Assembly: GCF_003939025.1 (NCBI RefSeq)
Contig: NZ_RQIH01000002.1
Location: 248,001 to 312,000, forward strand
Length of the DNA: 64,000 nucleotides
Reading direction: 5' to 3'
From: Rhizobium sophoriradicis
GTDB taxonomy: Bacteria > Pseudomonadota > Alphaproteobacteria > Rhizobiales > Rhizobiaceae
The translations under genes and the position numbers were made by a program. The first letter of the stretch is position 1, and each line of letters begins with the position of its first letter. Under the pieces are notes generated by a model, which was given only the letters and a program-made list of their open reading frames with translations, did not search any database and was not told the origin of the DNA. Shown piece by piece: positions 53,437-62,358 of the stretch.

Positions 53437-54474
53437 ATGGCGGGAAAGACGGTTTCTTCCGAACCACCGGCAAAGGCCGGTCTGCGGCAGGCGCTCTCAG
53501 CGCCTGTCCGGCTTGTCATGGGGCTGGTCGACATCCCCATGCGCGCCTGGCAGAAGCTGACGGGGCTGAACGGCATGGCGGGCGTCTTCCTGGCGCCCAA
53601 CATGCTGATCTTCACTGTCTTCGTGCTCCTGCCGCTGGTCATCAACTTCATCTATTCGACGACCAGCGGCAGCGCCATTTTCCTGCCGAACAGAACCTAT
53701 GTCGGCGCCGACCAGTACCGCATTCTCTTCGATTGCGGCTCTTATCTCGATCCTTCGACCTGCGCGGCCGACACCTTCTGGGCGGCCGTGCGCAACACCG
53801 CCGTCTTCGTCGTCTTCCAGGTCACGGCGATGCTGATCGCGGCACTGGCGACGGCCTTGATCCTCAATCGCGAGCTTTCCAATCGCGGCTTCTGGCGCGC
53901 CGTCTTTTTCTTCCCGGTGCTGCTATCGCCTGTTGTCGTAGGGCTGATCTGGAAATGGATCCTGCAGCGCGAGGGGCTGTTGAACTATGCGTTGAGCCCC
54001 TTCGGCTTCGAGCCCTTCTCCTGGCTCAGCGATCGTTTCTGGGCCTTCTTCTTCGCCGTCTTCGTCTCGGTCTGGGCGCATATGGGCTTTTACGCGCTCA
54101 TCCTGCTCGCCGGCCTGCAGGCGATCCCGAAAGATCTCTATGAGGCGGCAGCGATGGACAAGGCGAGCCCCACCCGCATCTTCCGGCGCATCACCCTGCC
54201 GCTATTGATGCCGAACCTCATCGTCGTCCTGGTTCTGGCGCTGATCCGCGCCGTGCAGATCTTCGACGAGGTCTTCGTGCTCACAGGCGGCGGGCCGGGC
54301 ACGAGCACCATGTACATCACCCAGTATATTTATGAGACCGGCTTTGCGAGTTCCTTGCGCAATCCGGGGCTTGCGTCGGCCGCCTCGATCCTGATGGGCA
54401 TCGTGCTCGTCATCCTGACGCTGATCCAACTCAGCGCCAGCAATCGCAACGAGAAGAAGGGGAAACGCCAATGA
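53437..54474 (+). CDS. Sugar ABC permease (first, UgpA/MalF-like)
   Basis: This 345-residue protein has six spans beginning at FLAPNMLIFTVFVLLPLVI. A loop with three cysteines after the first span (FDCGSYLDPSTCAAD) is unusual. The EAA loop reads EAAAMDKASPTRIFRRITLPLL. Its stop overlaps the next start by four bases. Confidence 0.92.
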   Translation: MAGKTVSSEPPAKAGLRQALSAPVRLVMGLVDIPMRAWQKLTGLNGMAGVFLAPNMLIFTVFVLLPLVINFIYSTTSGSAIFLPNRTYVGADQYRILFDCGSYLDPSTCAADTFWAAVRNTAVFVVFQVTAMLIAALATALILNRELSNRGFWRAVFFFPVLLSPVVVGLIWKWILQREGLLNYALSPFGFEPFSWLSDRFWAFFFAVFVSVWAHMGFYALILLAGLQAIPKDLYEAAAMDKASPTRIFRRITLPLLMPNLIVVLVLALIRAVQIFDEVFVLTGGGPGTSTMYITQYIYETGFASSLRNPGLASAASILMGIVLVILTLIQLSASNRNEKKGKRQ

Positions 54475-55523
54475 GCGCCGTCGGCACCTTTCTCCTCCGC
54501 CGCCGCGGCGGCCGGGGCTGGCACTGGACTGACGTCGTCACCTGGATCTGGCTGATCTCGGGCGTCTTCCTGATGTTCGGCCCAGCCGTCTGGCTGGTCT
54601 TCTCCTCCTTCAAGACGCCGGCGGCCCTTGCCGAATTCCCGCCCTCCGTCCTGCCCTATGTCACCGAACAGGCTGTGGTGCCGGGCCACGACAAGCCATT
54701 GCCGCTCTATAACGTCACCATGCCGGATGGCAGCAGCCGCGTGCTCGCCGAAGTCCGCCGCATCGGTATCATGGGCCAGATGGTCGATCCGAAACAGCCG
54801 GGTGAAATCGTCAAAGTCAACATCAAGGACCGCACGCCGGTGCGTAAGGTCGAATTCGCCGCCGGCAACTACACCGAACCATTCCAGCGCTTCGATTTCC
54901 TCCTGTTCCTGCGCAACTCGGTCTTCGTAACTGTGACGGCGACGGCAATCACGCTGCTTGTCAATTCCATGGCCGCCTTCGCCCTGTCGAAATACCAGTT
55001 CCCCGGCCGCACCGCCGTCATGCTGATGATCCTGGCGACGCTGATGGTGCCGCTCTCGGTCATCGTCGTGCCGCTCTATTCCGTCATCGGCACATTGAAC
55101 CTATTCGACAGTCTCTGGGGCGTCATCCTGCCGACGGTGGCCACCCCGACCGGGGTTTTCCTGCTGCGGCAATATATGCTGACCATCCCCGACGAGCTGA
55201 TCGACGCGGCACGCATGGACAAGGCCAGCGAATGGCAGATCTACTGGCGCATCATCCTGCCGCTGTCAGCACCCGCCCTTGCGGTGCTGGCGATCTTCTC
55301 GGTCGTCTGGCGCTGGAACGATTTCCTCTGGCCGCTGATCGTGCTGTCGCGCAAGGAACTCTATACGCTGCAGGTCGGCCTCAACGTCTATGCCGGCGAA
55401 CTCAATGTGCAATGGCATTATATCCTCGCCATGACCGTCGTCTCGATGATCCCGGTGGTGCTGATCTTCGTCTTCCTGCAGCGCTTCATCACCACGGGCA
55501 TTGCCGGCTCCGGACTGAAATAA
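54471..55523 (+). CDS. Sugar ABC permease (second, MalG-like, with periplasmic insert)
   Basis: This 350-residue protein is about 70 residues longer than a typical MalG. The extra part is a beta-rich periplasmic domain between spans 1 and 2 (about residues 55-145; PLYNVTMPDGSSRVLAEVRR). Six spans and the EAA loop DAARMDKASEWQIYWRIILPL are normal. Similar inserts occur in some trehalose/oligosaccharide permeases. Confidence 0.92.
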   Translation: MSAVGTFLLRRRGGRGWHWTDVVTWIWLISGVFLMFGPAVWLVFSSFKTPAALAEFPPSVLPYVTEQAVVPGHDKPLPLYNVTMPDGSSRVLAEVRRIGIMGQMVDPKQPGEIVKVNIKDRTPVRKVEFAAGNYTEPFQRFDFLLFLRNSVFVTVTATAITLLVNSMAAFALSKYQFPGRTAVMLMILATLMVPLSVIVVPLYSVIGTLNLFDSLWGVILPTVATPTGVFLLRQYMLTIPDELIDAARMDKASEWQIYWRIILPLSAPALAVLAIFSVVWRWNDFLWPLIVLSRKELYTLQVGLNVYAGELNVQWHYILAMTVVSMIPVVLIFVFLQRFITTGIAGSGLK

Positions 55524-55541
55524 GATGACACAGGAGAGTGC

Positions 55542-56621
55542 ATGAGCGGCCTTGAGCTCAGAAACATCGTCAAGAATTTCGGCGCCGTCGAGGTCATCCG
55601 CGATGTCTCGCTTGCCGTCAATGACGGCGAGTTCGTCGCCTTCGTCGGCCCCTCCGGCTGCGGGAAATCAACGCTGCTGCGCCTGATCGCCGGCCTCGAC
55701 AAGCCGACGGGCGGCAGCATTGCCATCGACGGCAAGGATGTGACCGAGATCGGCGCCGCCGACCGCGGCCTTGCCATGGTCTTCCAGTCCTATGCGCTCT
55801 ATCCGCATATGAGTGTGCGGGAAAATCTGGCTTTCGGCCTGGAGAATACCAAGGTGGCGAAGCCCGAGATCGAAGCCCGCATCACCGACGCCGCCCGCAT
55901 GCTGGAGATCGAGCCTTTCCTGCAGCGCCGTCCGGGTCAGCTTTCCGGCGGCCAGCGCCAGCGCGTGGCGATCGGCCGCGCCATCGTCCGCCGCCCGGAC
56001 GCCTTCCTGCTCGACGAGCCACTTTCCAATCTCGACGCAGAACTCAGGGTCAGCATGCGCGCCGAGCTCGCCGCGCTTCACGCCCGGCTGAAGGCGACGA
56101 TGATCTATGTCACCCATGACCAGGTCGAGGCGATGACGCTTGCCAACCGCATCGTCGTGCTGAGAAGCGGCCGGTTCGAACAGGTCGGAACACCGCTTGA
56201 ACTCTATAACAGCCCGGCCAACCGCTTCGTCGCCGGCTTCATCGGCACCCCGCACATGAATTTCCTGGAAGGCTCGATCATCGGCCACGAGAACGGTTAT
56301 GCCGAGGTCGAAACCGTTGGTGGCCATCGTCTTTCAGTCACTGCCCGGGAGACGCGCCCGGCGGGTGAAAGGGTCAGCATCGGCATCCGGCCGCAACACA
56401 TCACCCTGGCCGATGGAGCCGCCGCAGGCCGGCTGGACACCCGCGTCACCCTTGTCGAGGAACTGGGCTCGGAGACCGTCGTCCACGCCGACGCATCAGG
56501 CAAGAAACTGATCGCGGTCTTTGCCGGCCAGCAGAAGATGAAATCGGGCGACAGCCTGCCGCTGCATCTCGATCCCGCCGTGCTGCATCTCTTCGCCGAG
56601 GATGGCCGGCGTTTGTCCTGA
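55542..56621 (+). CDS. Sugar ABC ATPase (MalK/UgpC-like)
   Basis: This 359-residue protein has Walker [45 protein letters not shown] and a C-terminal TOBE domain (IGIRPQHI). ACAGGAGAGTGC precedes the ATG. It closes the LacI-linked transporter cluster. A terminator for the gene on the opposite strand follows within 15 bases. Confidence 0.95.
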   Translation: MSGLELRNIVKNFGAVEVIRDVSLAVNDGEFVAFVGPSGCGKSTLLRLIAGLDKPTGGSIAIDGKDVTEIGAADRGLAMVFQSYALYPHMSVRENLAFGLENTKVAKPEIEARITDAARMLEIEPFLQRRPGQLSGGQRQRVAIGRAIVRRPDAFLLDEPLSNLDAELRVSMRAELAALHARLKATMIYVTHDQVEAMTLANRIVVLRSGRFEQVGTPLELYNSPANRFVAGFIGTPHMNFLEGSIIGHENGYAEVETVGGHRLSVTARETRPAGERVSIGIRPQHITLADGAAAGRLDTRVTLVEELGSETVVHADASGKKLIAVFAGQQKMKSGDSLPLHLDPAVLHLFAEDGRRLS

Positions 56622-56632
56622 CACAAGCCAAG

Positions 56633-56660
56633 GAAAAAGGCCCGCGCCGAAGCGCGAGCC
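56633..56660 (-). terminator. Rho-independent terminator of the small stress-type gene
   Basis: Read on the minus strand, GGCTCGCGC-TTCG-GCGCGGGCC forms a strong stem with a UUCG loop, followed by TTTTTCC. It lies 23 bases after the TAA of the small repeat-containing gene and also faces the convergent ATPase gene. Confidence 0.8.
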
Positions 56661-56682
56661 CAATTTTCATTTCAGGACAGCT

Positions 56683-56864
56683 TTAGTGGCTGTTCTTGTG
56701 GCTTTGTTGACCAGCCTTCACATGCTGCTCATGGCTGCCGAGCGGGTTCCGCTGGACTGCGCGTCGCGGCCGCCTGAAGAGGCGCTGCGGGTATTGGAGT
56801 CGTTCTTGTGACTCTGCTGCCCGGCTTTGACGTGCTGTTCGTGGGTTCCACCTTGGTTGGCCAT
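56683..56864 (-). pseudogene. Frameshifted small stress-type protein with duplicated motif
   Basis: AAGGAG precedes an ATG at 56864. The start frame gives 48 residues and stops at 56718. It begins MANQGG-THEQHVKAGQQSHKN. In the next frame (-1) the DNA encodes GSHEQHVKAGQQSHKNSH and ends with TAA at 56683-56685, just before a good terminator. An intact gene would thus encode about 60 residues with two copies of the same 16-residue motif. The repeat is KGG/GsiB-like in style. One missing base is the simplest explanation; no slippery heptamer is evident. A functional 48-residue product is still possible. Confidence 0.7.
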
Positions 56865-57233
56865 TTGGTTTCTCCTTGGTTTTATCAACTGAGGCCACGT
56901 CGACCTCGTGTGAACAACCTCGCTTCGGCGCGCGCGTTCCGCATTTTAACATTTCGTGATCTCATGCCGAAACGGGGAGATGAGGAAGCGGACCGGGCGG
57001 GTAGGGAGCTCGCCTGCCGTTTCGTTGGCCCTCGGGAGAAAGCGGAAAAATCCCGAGGTTCTCAAGCACCGCCGCGTCCGCTTGGCGCGGCCCGCAACCT
57101 CGCTTCGCAAACCAGCTATCGGTGAAAAGGTTCCGGAAAATCAGCCGCATCCGCCCCCTTTCACGGCCATGCGACTCTTTCCAAATGGGTGCGGCGCTCT
57201 AACTTAAAGGGCAGTTAATGAAAGGAGAAAACC
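56865..57233. other. Gap with EcfG-like promoter on the minus strand
   Basis: About 370 bases without a gene. On the minus strand GGAAC (56940-56936), 16 bases, then GGTT (56919-56916) resembles the alphaproteobacterial general-stress promoter (GGAAC-N16/17-CGTT). It lies about 50 bases before the small stress-type gene. Nothing else is recognised. Confidence 0.5.
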
Positions 57234-57443
57234 ATGACCGACGCACCGAAAACGGCGACCCCGGCGCGAAGAGTCCTGCGTGGCCGCCCCTACAGCTTCA
57301 GCGAATTCGCCAGGAAATACCGGCTGGACGACAAGGAGGCCAAGCGCCTCTATGAGAAGTTCGGCCCCTCTGCCACCGAACTCGATCTGCTGATGGCGGC
57401 AAAGCGGCGCCCGCCAGGGCTGCCCACCAGTCTCGATTCCTGA
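57234..57443 (+). CDS. Small hypothetical protein (69 aa)
   Basis: GAAAGGAGAAAACC precedes the ATG at 57234. The 69 residues have a basic N-terminus and a helical core (FSEFARKYRLDDKEAKRLYE, then KFGPSATELDLLMAAKR) resembling the DUF3606-type small helical proteins; this comparison is tentative. It lies eight bases before the GFA-family gene, so the two may be co-transcribed. Confidence 0.65.
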   Translation: MTDAPKTATPARRVLRGRPYSFSEFARKYRLDDKEAKRLYEKFGPSATELDLLMAAKRRPPGLPTSLDS

Positions 57444-57451
57444 CAACCGCG

Positions 57452-57826
57452 ATGCGGAGGCGAACGGGAGGCTGCCTTTGCGGGGCGGTTGTCTACAGCG
57501 TCGAGGGTGAGCCCCTCCGCGTCGGTCTCTGCCATTGCGCCGATTGCCGCAAAACGAGCGGTTCAGCCTTTGTCTTCTTCGCCGTCTGGCCGCGCCCGGC
57601 TTTTTCCCACACCGGCCAGATCGCCACTTTCGCCGGCCGCAGCTTCTGCCCCGCCTGCGGCGGTAGGCTCTTCTGCCTGCAGGAGAAGTCGGTGGAAGTC
57701 CGGCTCGGTTCCCTCGACAATCCCCCGACCGACCTTGAACCGAATTATGAACTCTGGATCAAGCGGCGCGAAGCGTGGCTGCATCCGCTGCCGGGTGCGG
57801 ATCAATATGCCGAGGATGCCGATTGA
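57452..57826 (+). CDS. GFA / CENP-V-family zinc protein
   Basis: This 124-residue protein has the zinc-binding cysteine pattern of glutathione-dependent formaldehyde-activating-enzyme-like proteins: GGCLCGAV, LCHCADCRKTSGS and SFCPACGGRLF. Most family members have unproven activity; binding of a small thiol adduct is the usual guess. Length is normal for the family. Confidence 0.88.
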   Translation: MRRRTGGCLCGAVVYSVEGEPLRVGLCHCADCRKTSGSAFVFFAVWPRPAFSHTGQIATFAGRSFCPACGGRLFCLQEKSVEVRLGSLDNPPTDLEPNYELWIKRREAWLHPLPGADQYAEDAD

Positions 57827-58073
57827 CCGGCGCCGAGGCGTGTCGTTTGTCACGCGTCAGCTCTTTGGTTTCCCGATGTCATCATTGGGAAAAACGCTGC
57901 GCAGTTTCGCACGATAGGCTCCGCCGCGTCGAAACTTGAGTTTTCTTACCAATATTTCATTTCACCCGTCGGCAATTCCGTGCCAGTTCGGCGGCGACGC
58001 TAATTCCCGGTTCATCTGCGGTGTGATTAGTTCACTGCAGGGCCGAGGCGGCCACTGACTGATCGAGGATGAC

Positions 58074-59366
58074 ATGAACAAAATCGTGAGCGGCAACGAA
58101 ACCGGAGCAAAGGCGGGCCCGACGCCCGACCTCGCAGCGGTTCTTGCCGCATCGGGCAAGCGGGACAAGCGCAGCCGCTGGCGCGGACGGCTGTTCATCC
58201 TGCTGATCCTCGTCGCTGCCGCCGCGGCCGCCGCTTATTTCTATGCCGCCCGCGGGCAAAGTGAAGTGAGCTACACCACGCAGCCGGTCAAACGCGGCGA
58301 CCTGACGGTACTCGTCACCGCCACCGGATCGGTGCAGCCGACCGAGCAGGTGGATATATCGAGCGAACTTTCCGGCACCGTCCGCGACGTCAACGTCGAT
58401 TACAACAGCACGATCAAGGCGGGCGATGTGTTGGCGCAGCTCGATACCAACAAGCTCGAGGCGGATGTGAAGAGTTCGCGCGCCAAGGTCAATTCGGCCA
58501 AGGCGAACGTCGCCAAGGCCAATGCCGATCTCCAGTCGGCAAGCACTTCGCTCGAGCGGCTGAAGAGCCTGGTCCGGAGTAATGTCTCCACCCAGCAGAG
58601 CCTCGACGATGCCACCTACAAATATGATTCCGCCGTCGCCGCCAAACAGATCAACGAAGCCGAAGTGCTCGCCTCGGAGGCCGACCTGCAGCTTGCCGAG
58701 GTCAATCTCGCCAAGGCTAAGATCATCTCGCCGATCGATGGCGTCATCCTCACCCGCTCGGTCAATCCCGGCGCCACCGTCGCAGCCTCGCTTTCGGCGC
58801 CGATCCTCTTCACCATCGCCGGCGATTTGAAGAAGATGGAGTTGCAGGTCGATGTCGACGAGGCCGATGTCGGCAAGATCGCCGTCGGCCAGAAGGCGAA
58901 ATTTACCGTCGACGCCTATCCCGACCGGTCCTTCCCCGCCGAGATCGAGCAGATCCGCTTCGCCTCCGAAGTGGTCAACAACGTCGTGACCTATAAGGCG
59001 GTTCTCTCCGTCGACAATGCCGACCTGCTGCTGCGCCCCGGCATGACGGCGACCGCCGATATCACTGTCGAGGCTGTCAAGGATACGCTGATGGTGCCGA
59101 ATGCCGCGCTGCGTTACGCTCCACCGCAGGCCGAGCGCCGCGGCCGCGGCATTTTGGGGATATTCGGCCCGCCACGCCGGCGCGGCGGCAATGCACCTCA
59201 GGCGTTGACGGGAGCGGAGCGCCGCGTCTGGGTGCTGCGCGACGGCCGCCCCACGCCCGTCGTCATCCAGGTCGGCTCGTCCGACGGCCAGTTCACCCAG
59301 GTCATCTCCGGCGAAATCAAGGAAAACGACGCGCTGGTGACCGACGCCGCGGTGCGGGCGAACTAG
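58074..59366 (+). CDS. Periplasmic adaptor (MacA/HlyD-type membrane fusion protein)
   Basis: This 430-residue protein has a cytoplasmic basic N-terminus, one membrane anchor (LFILLILVAAAAAAAYFY, about residues 43-60), a lipoyl-like half (VSYTTQPVKRGDLTVLV), a coiled-coil hairpin (VKSSRAKVNSAKANVAKANA to EADLQLAEVNLAKAK) and a beta-barrel domain. An RRGRGILGIFGPPRRRG-type basic insert near residue 360 is unusual. It is the adaptor of the ABC efflux system encoded next. No outer-membrane TolC is encoded in this window. Confidence 0.9.
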   Translation: MNKIVSGNETGAKAGPTPDLAAVLAASGKRDKRSRWRGRLFILLILVAAAAAAAYFYAARGQSEVSYTTQPVKRGDLTVLVTATGSVQPTEQVDISSELSGTVRDVNVDYNSTIKAGDVLAQLDTNKLEADVKSSRAKVNSAKANVAKANADLQSASTSLERLKSLVRSNVSTQQSLDDATYKYDSAVAAKQINEAEVLASEADLQLAEVNLAKAKIISPIDGVILTRSVNPGATVAASLSAPILFTIAGDLKKMELQVDVDEADVGKIAVGQKAKFTVDAYPDRSFPAEIEQIRFASEVVNNVVTYKAVLSVDNADLLLRPGMTATADITVEAVKDTLMVPNAALRYAPPQAERRGRGILGIFGPPRRRGGNAPQALTGAERRVWVLRDGRPTPVVIQVGSSDGQFTQVISGEIKENDALVTDAAVRAN

Positions 59367-59378
59367 GCGGAGAGATGG

Positions 59379-60095
59379 ATGACAAGCCCGCCGCTCATCG
59401 AATTCAGGCAGGTCTCGAAAATCTACGGCGAGGGCGAGGCGGCGATCCGCGCCCTCGACCATGTCGACCTGGCGATCGAGGCCCATGAATTTGTCGCGAT
59501 CATGGGGCCGTCAGGCTCCGGCAAGTCGACGGCGATGAACATCCTCGGCTGCCTCGACGTGCCGACATCCGGCGAATACGTCTTCCAGGGTATTGCGACC
59601 AGCGGCTTCGACCGCGCCCAGTTGACGCTCCTGCGCCGCCACATGCTCGGCTTCGTCTTCCAGGGCTTCAACCTCCTGTCGCGCACCTCGGCGGTCGAGA
59701 ATGTCGAGCTGCCGCTGATCTATCGTGGCATGGCGGTGCGCGAGCGGCGCGAACGCGCAAGGGAAGCTCTGGCCCTGGTCGGCCTCTCCGGCCGCGAACA
59801 TCACAAGACGCAAGAACTGTCAGGCGGCCAGCAGCAGCGCGTCGCCATTGCCCGCGCCATCGTCACCGAGCCGGCGCTGCTGCTCGCCGATGAACCGACG
59901 GGCAATCTCGACACCAAGACCAGCGTCGAGATCATGGACCTGATGACGCGGCTGAACCGCGAGCAGGGCATCACCATCGTCATGGTCACGCACGAGCCCG
60001 ATATCGCCGCCTATGCCGAGCGGCTGCTCAGGTTTGTCGACGGTAAGTTGGAGACCGAGGTCGAGCACCGGAGGAGGGCGGATCATGTTCTTTGA
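59379..60095 (+). CDS. MacB/LolD-type ABC ATPase
   Basis: This 238-residue ATPase has Walker [10 protein letters not shown], signature [13 protein letters not shown] and Walker [15 protein letters not shown], closest to the MacB/LolD group. In E. coli MacB this domain is fused to the permease; here it is a separate gene whose end overlaps the permease start by 11 bases. Confidence 0.93.
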   Translation: MTSPPLIEFRQVSKIYGEGEAAIRALDHVDLAIEAHEFVAIMGPSGSGKSTAMNILGCLDVPTSGEYVFQGIATSGFDRAQLTLLRRHMLGFVFQGFNLLSRTSAVENVELPLIYRGMAVRERRERAREALALVGLSGREHHKTQELSGGQQQRVAIARAIVTEPALLLADEPTGNLDTKTSVEIMDLMTRLNREQGITIVMVTHEPDIAAYAERLLRFVDGKLETEVEHRRRADHVL

Positions 60096-61287
60096 GACGC
60101 TGAAACTCGCGCTGCGCGCCATCAGCCGCAACATGCTGCGCTCCTTCCTGACCGTGCTCGGCGTCGTCATCGGCGTGGCCGCCGTCATCGCGCTGGTGAC
60201 GATCGGCAACGGCACGACGGCGCAGGTCTCGACCGAATTGTCGCGGCTCGGTACCAACATGCTGTTCGTCCGTCCCGGCCAGTTCGGCCCCGGCCGGGCA
60301 AGCTCCGAGGCCAAACGCTTCAGCGTCAAGGACGTCGCCGCCATCCGCGACCAGATCGGTGGCCTGAGGGCCGTCGCGCCGCTCAATCAGTCGACGGCGA
60401 CCGTTATTTTCGGCGGCCAGAACCATTCGACCAGTGTTTATGGCACCACGAACGACTATTTCGTCGCGCAGGACTGGAACCTGGCGCTCGGCCGCAATTT
60501 CACGCCTGCCGAGGAACGCGGCCAGTCCCGCTGCATCATCGGCGAGACGGTTCGCTCACAGCTCTTCGGCGCCGCCGACCCGATCGGCCAGCAGATCCGT
60601 GTCGGCAAGGTCTCATGCCCCGTCATCGGCGTGCTCGCCAGGCGCGGCCAGTCCGGCATGGGCACCGATCAGGACGACGTCGTCATCATGCCGGTCAAGG
60701 TGTTTCAGCGGCGCATCAGCGGCAACAGCAACGTGCCGCAGATCGTCATCTCGGCGCGCGACGGTGTATCGACTGCCAAGGTGCAGGCCGATGTCGAAAA
60801 CCTGCTGCGCGAGCGCCGCAAGATCATGCCCGGCCGGCAGGACGATTTCAACGTCAACGACATGACCCAGATCGCCGAGGCGATGACCGGCACGACGACG
60901 CTGCTCACCGGCCTGCTCGGCGCGGTGGCTGCCATCAGCCTGCTTGTCGGCGGCATAGGCATCATGAACATTATGCTGGTCTCCGTCACCGAGCGAACCC
61001 GCGAAATCGGCATCCGGCTAGCGATCGGCGCCCTCGAAAGCCAGGTGCTCACCCAGTTCCTGGTCGAAGCGGTGGCGCTCTCGCTCTTCGGCGGCATCAC
61101 CGGGATCGTGCTGGGGCTTAGCCTCGGCCTGGTGTCGGTCACCCTCCTGAAGGTCCCCTTCGTCTTCAGCCCGATGATGGTCGCCGTCGCCTTCCTCTTC
61201 TCCGCCGCAATCGGCATGATCTTCGGTTATTTTCCGGCAAGACGGGCAGCCCAGCTCAACCCGATAGAGGCGCTGCGGCATGAGTGA
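60085..61287 (+). CDS. MacB-type ABC permease (FtsX fold)
   Basis: GGAGGAGGGCGGATC precedes the ATG at 60085; 400 residues. One N-terminal span ([20 protein letters not shown]), a large periplasmic MacB core domain and three C-terminal spans ([32 protein letters not shown]) match MacB permeases. With the ATPase and adaptor it should expel a drug, peptide or secondary metabolite. Confidence 0.92.
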   Translation: MFFETLKLALRAISRNMLRSFLTVLGVVIGVAAVIALVTIGNGTTAQVSTELSRLGTNMLFVRPGQFGPGRASSEAKRFSVKDVAAIRDQIGGLRAVAPLNQSTATVIFGGQNHSTSVYGTTNDYFVAQDWNLALGRNFTPAEERGQSRCIIGETVRSQLFGAADPIGQQIRVGKVSCPVIGVLARRGQSGMGTDQDDVVIMPVKVFQRRISGNSNVPQIVISARDGVSTAKVQADVENLLRERRKIMPGRQDDFNVNDMTQIAEAMTGTTTLLTGLLGAVAAISLLVGGIGIMNIMLVSVTERTREIGIRLAIGALESQVLTQFLVEAVALSLFGGITGIVLGLSLGLVSVTLLKVPFVFSPMMVAVAFLFSAAIGMIFGYFPARRAAQLNPIEALRHE

Positions 61288-61366
61288 CGCAAGATAAAGG
61301 CGTTGTGGCAAAGCGCGCGATCTCGTTCTTTATGCCGAGTGAGTTTGGGAGGAGCTCCAACCTGTC

Positions 61367-61459
61367 CTCCGTCTTCCTCGGCCTTGAGCCGAGGATCCAT
61401 GCCGCGACTGCTGGCGGTTGCGGCGTGGATGCTCGGCTCAGGGGCCGAGCATGACGGAG
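61367..61459. repeat. Composite palindrome downstream of the efflux operon
   Basis: Bases 61367-61405 and 61420-61459 are about 85 percent complementary. Each arm holds its own hairpin (CCTCGGC-CTT-GAGCCGAGG; GCTCGGCtca/ggggCCGAGC). The block lies 80 bases after the permease stop in a gap of about 400 bases; no other feature is seen there except the GntR site at 61662. Confidence 0.7.
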
Positions 61460-61661
61460 AGTGGGGCTAAAGTCGCCGGAGATAGCTCACTCCAACAGAC
61501 TTAGTCTCAGATCCGACCCTACCGCTCCCAATCTTCCCGCGGCGGCCTCGGCGTGGACAACCAAGTTATCAATGCATTCGCCGAAACTCACGCCGCTGTT
61601 ATCTATTTGTCTCTGTTCTGGTATTTCAATGTTGTCTTCGGTTTTTGACCGTGCCACTATG

Positions 61662-61671
61662 TGATATATCA
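61662..61671. promoter_or_regulatory. Operator candidate for the adjacent GntR regulator
   Basis: TGATATATCA is a perfect 10-bp palindrome 22-32 bases before the ATG at 61694, in an AT-rich patch. This suggests autoregulation by the GntR protein encoded next. Confidence 0.5.
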
Positions 61672-61693
61672 GTTTGGCCAGCGGACTTTCAGC

Positions 61694-62308
61694 ATGCAGA
61701 CGTCACAAAGCCATCGTGCCTATCTCGCGCTGGAGCACCTGATTGTCACCCTGGCGCTGAAGCCAGGCGCGCTCGTCACTGAGAAGCAGCTGATCGATCT
61801 GGCGGGCCATGGGCGCACGCCGGTGCGCGAGGCGATCCAGAAGCTTGCCTGGCAGGGGCTGATCCTGGTGAAGCCGCGCGTCGGGCTGCAGGTGGCCGAG
61901 ATTGCGCCTGAGGATCATGGCAATGTCATGCAGGTTCGCCGCGAGCTGGAGCCGATTGCGGCCGCATCAGTCGCCGAACATGCGACTGATGAGCAGCGCG
62001 ACCGCCTTGGCGACTGCGCCCGGGCGATGGAGGAATGCGCGGTGACCGGCGATCTCGCCGGGTTCTTCGCCGCCGACAAGGCCTTCGATGAAATCCTCGA
62101 GGATGCCTGCCCGAACGGCTTCATCGTGGCAGCACTCGGGCCGGTGCAGACGCATTCGCGTCGCCTTTGGTACTCGACGGCAAGCCCGGAGCGAATGGAT
62201 CGCGCCATCGCGCTGCATGTTGCCGTCATTCACGCTATCCAAGAGGGCAGGGCGGAGGAGGCGCGCGCTACGATGACAGTGCTGATCGACTATCTGGCCG
62301 ACAAATAG
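61694..62308 (+). CDS. GntR-family regulator (FCD type)
   Basis: This 204-residue protein has a GntR winged helix (LVTEKQLIDLAGHGRTPVREAI) and a helical FCD domain. At the usual D-x-x-F-H metal site it reads DKAFDEILEDA, with Asp replacing His, so metal or ligand binding may be altered. An upstream GTG at 61661 overlaps the TGATATATCA palindrome, so ATG 61694 is preferred. No target gene is adjacent on the same strand. Confidence 0.88.
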   Translation: MQTSQSHRAYLALEHLIVTLALKPGALVTEKQLIDLAGHGRTPVREAIQKLAWQGLILVKPRVGLQVAEIAPEDHGNVMQVRRELEPIAAASVAEHATDEQRDRLGDCARAMEECAVTGDLAGFFAADKAFDEILEDACPNGFIVAALGPVQTHSRRLWYSTASPERMDRAIALHVAVIHAIQEGRAEEARATMTVLIDYLADK

Positions 62309-62309
62309 A

Positions 62310-62335
62310 AACGGCCCCGTTTCCGGAGCCGCCGC
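62310..62335. terminator. Terminator-like hairpin between convergent genes
   Basis: GGCCCCG-TTTC-CGGAGCC can pair with one mismatch, and on the minus strand TTTCTATTT follows. It lies in the 50-base gap between the GntR stop and the fpr stop. Confidence 0.5.
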
Positions 62336-62358
62336 CTGATTTGATTATCGGGAAAAGT

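Noticed and set aside
56718..56864. Programmed -1 frameshift in the small stress-type gene
   Set aside because: No slippery heptamer or downstream stimulatory structure could be recognised between the two repeats; a simple indel is more likely.
57060..57130. Small gene or RNA in the gap before 57234
   Set aside because: Open frames there lack ribosome sites and no stable, conserved-looking structure could be drawn.
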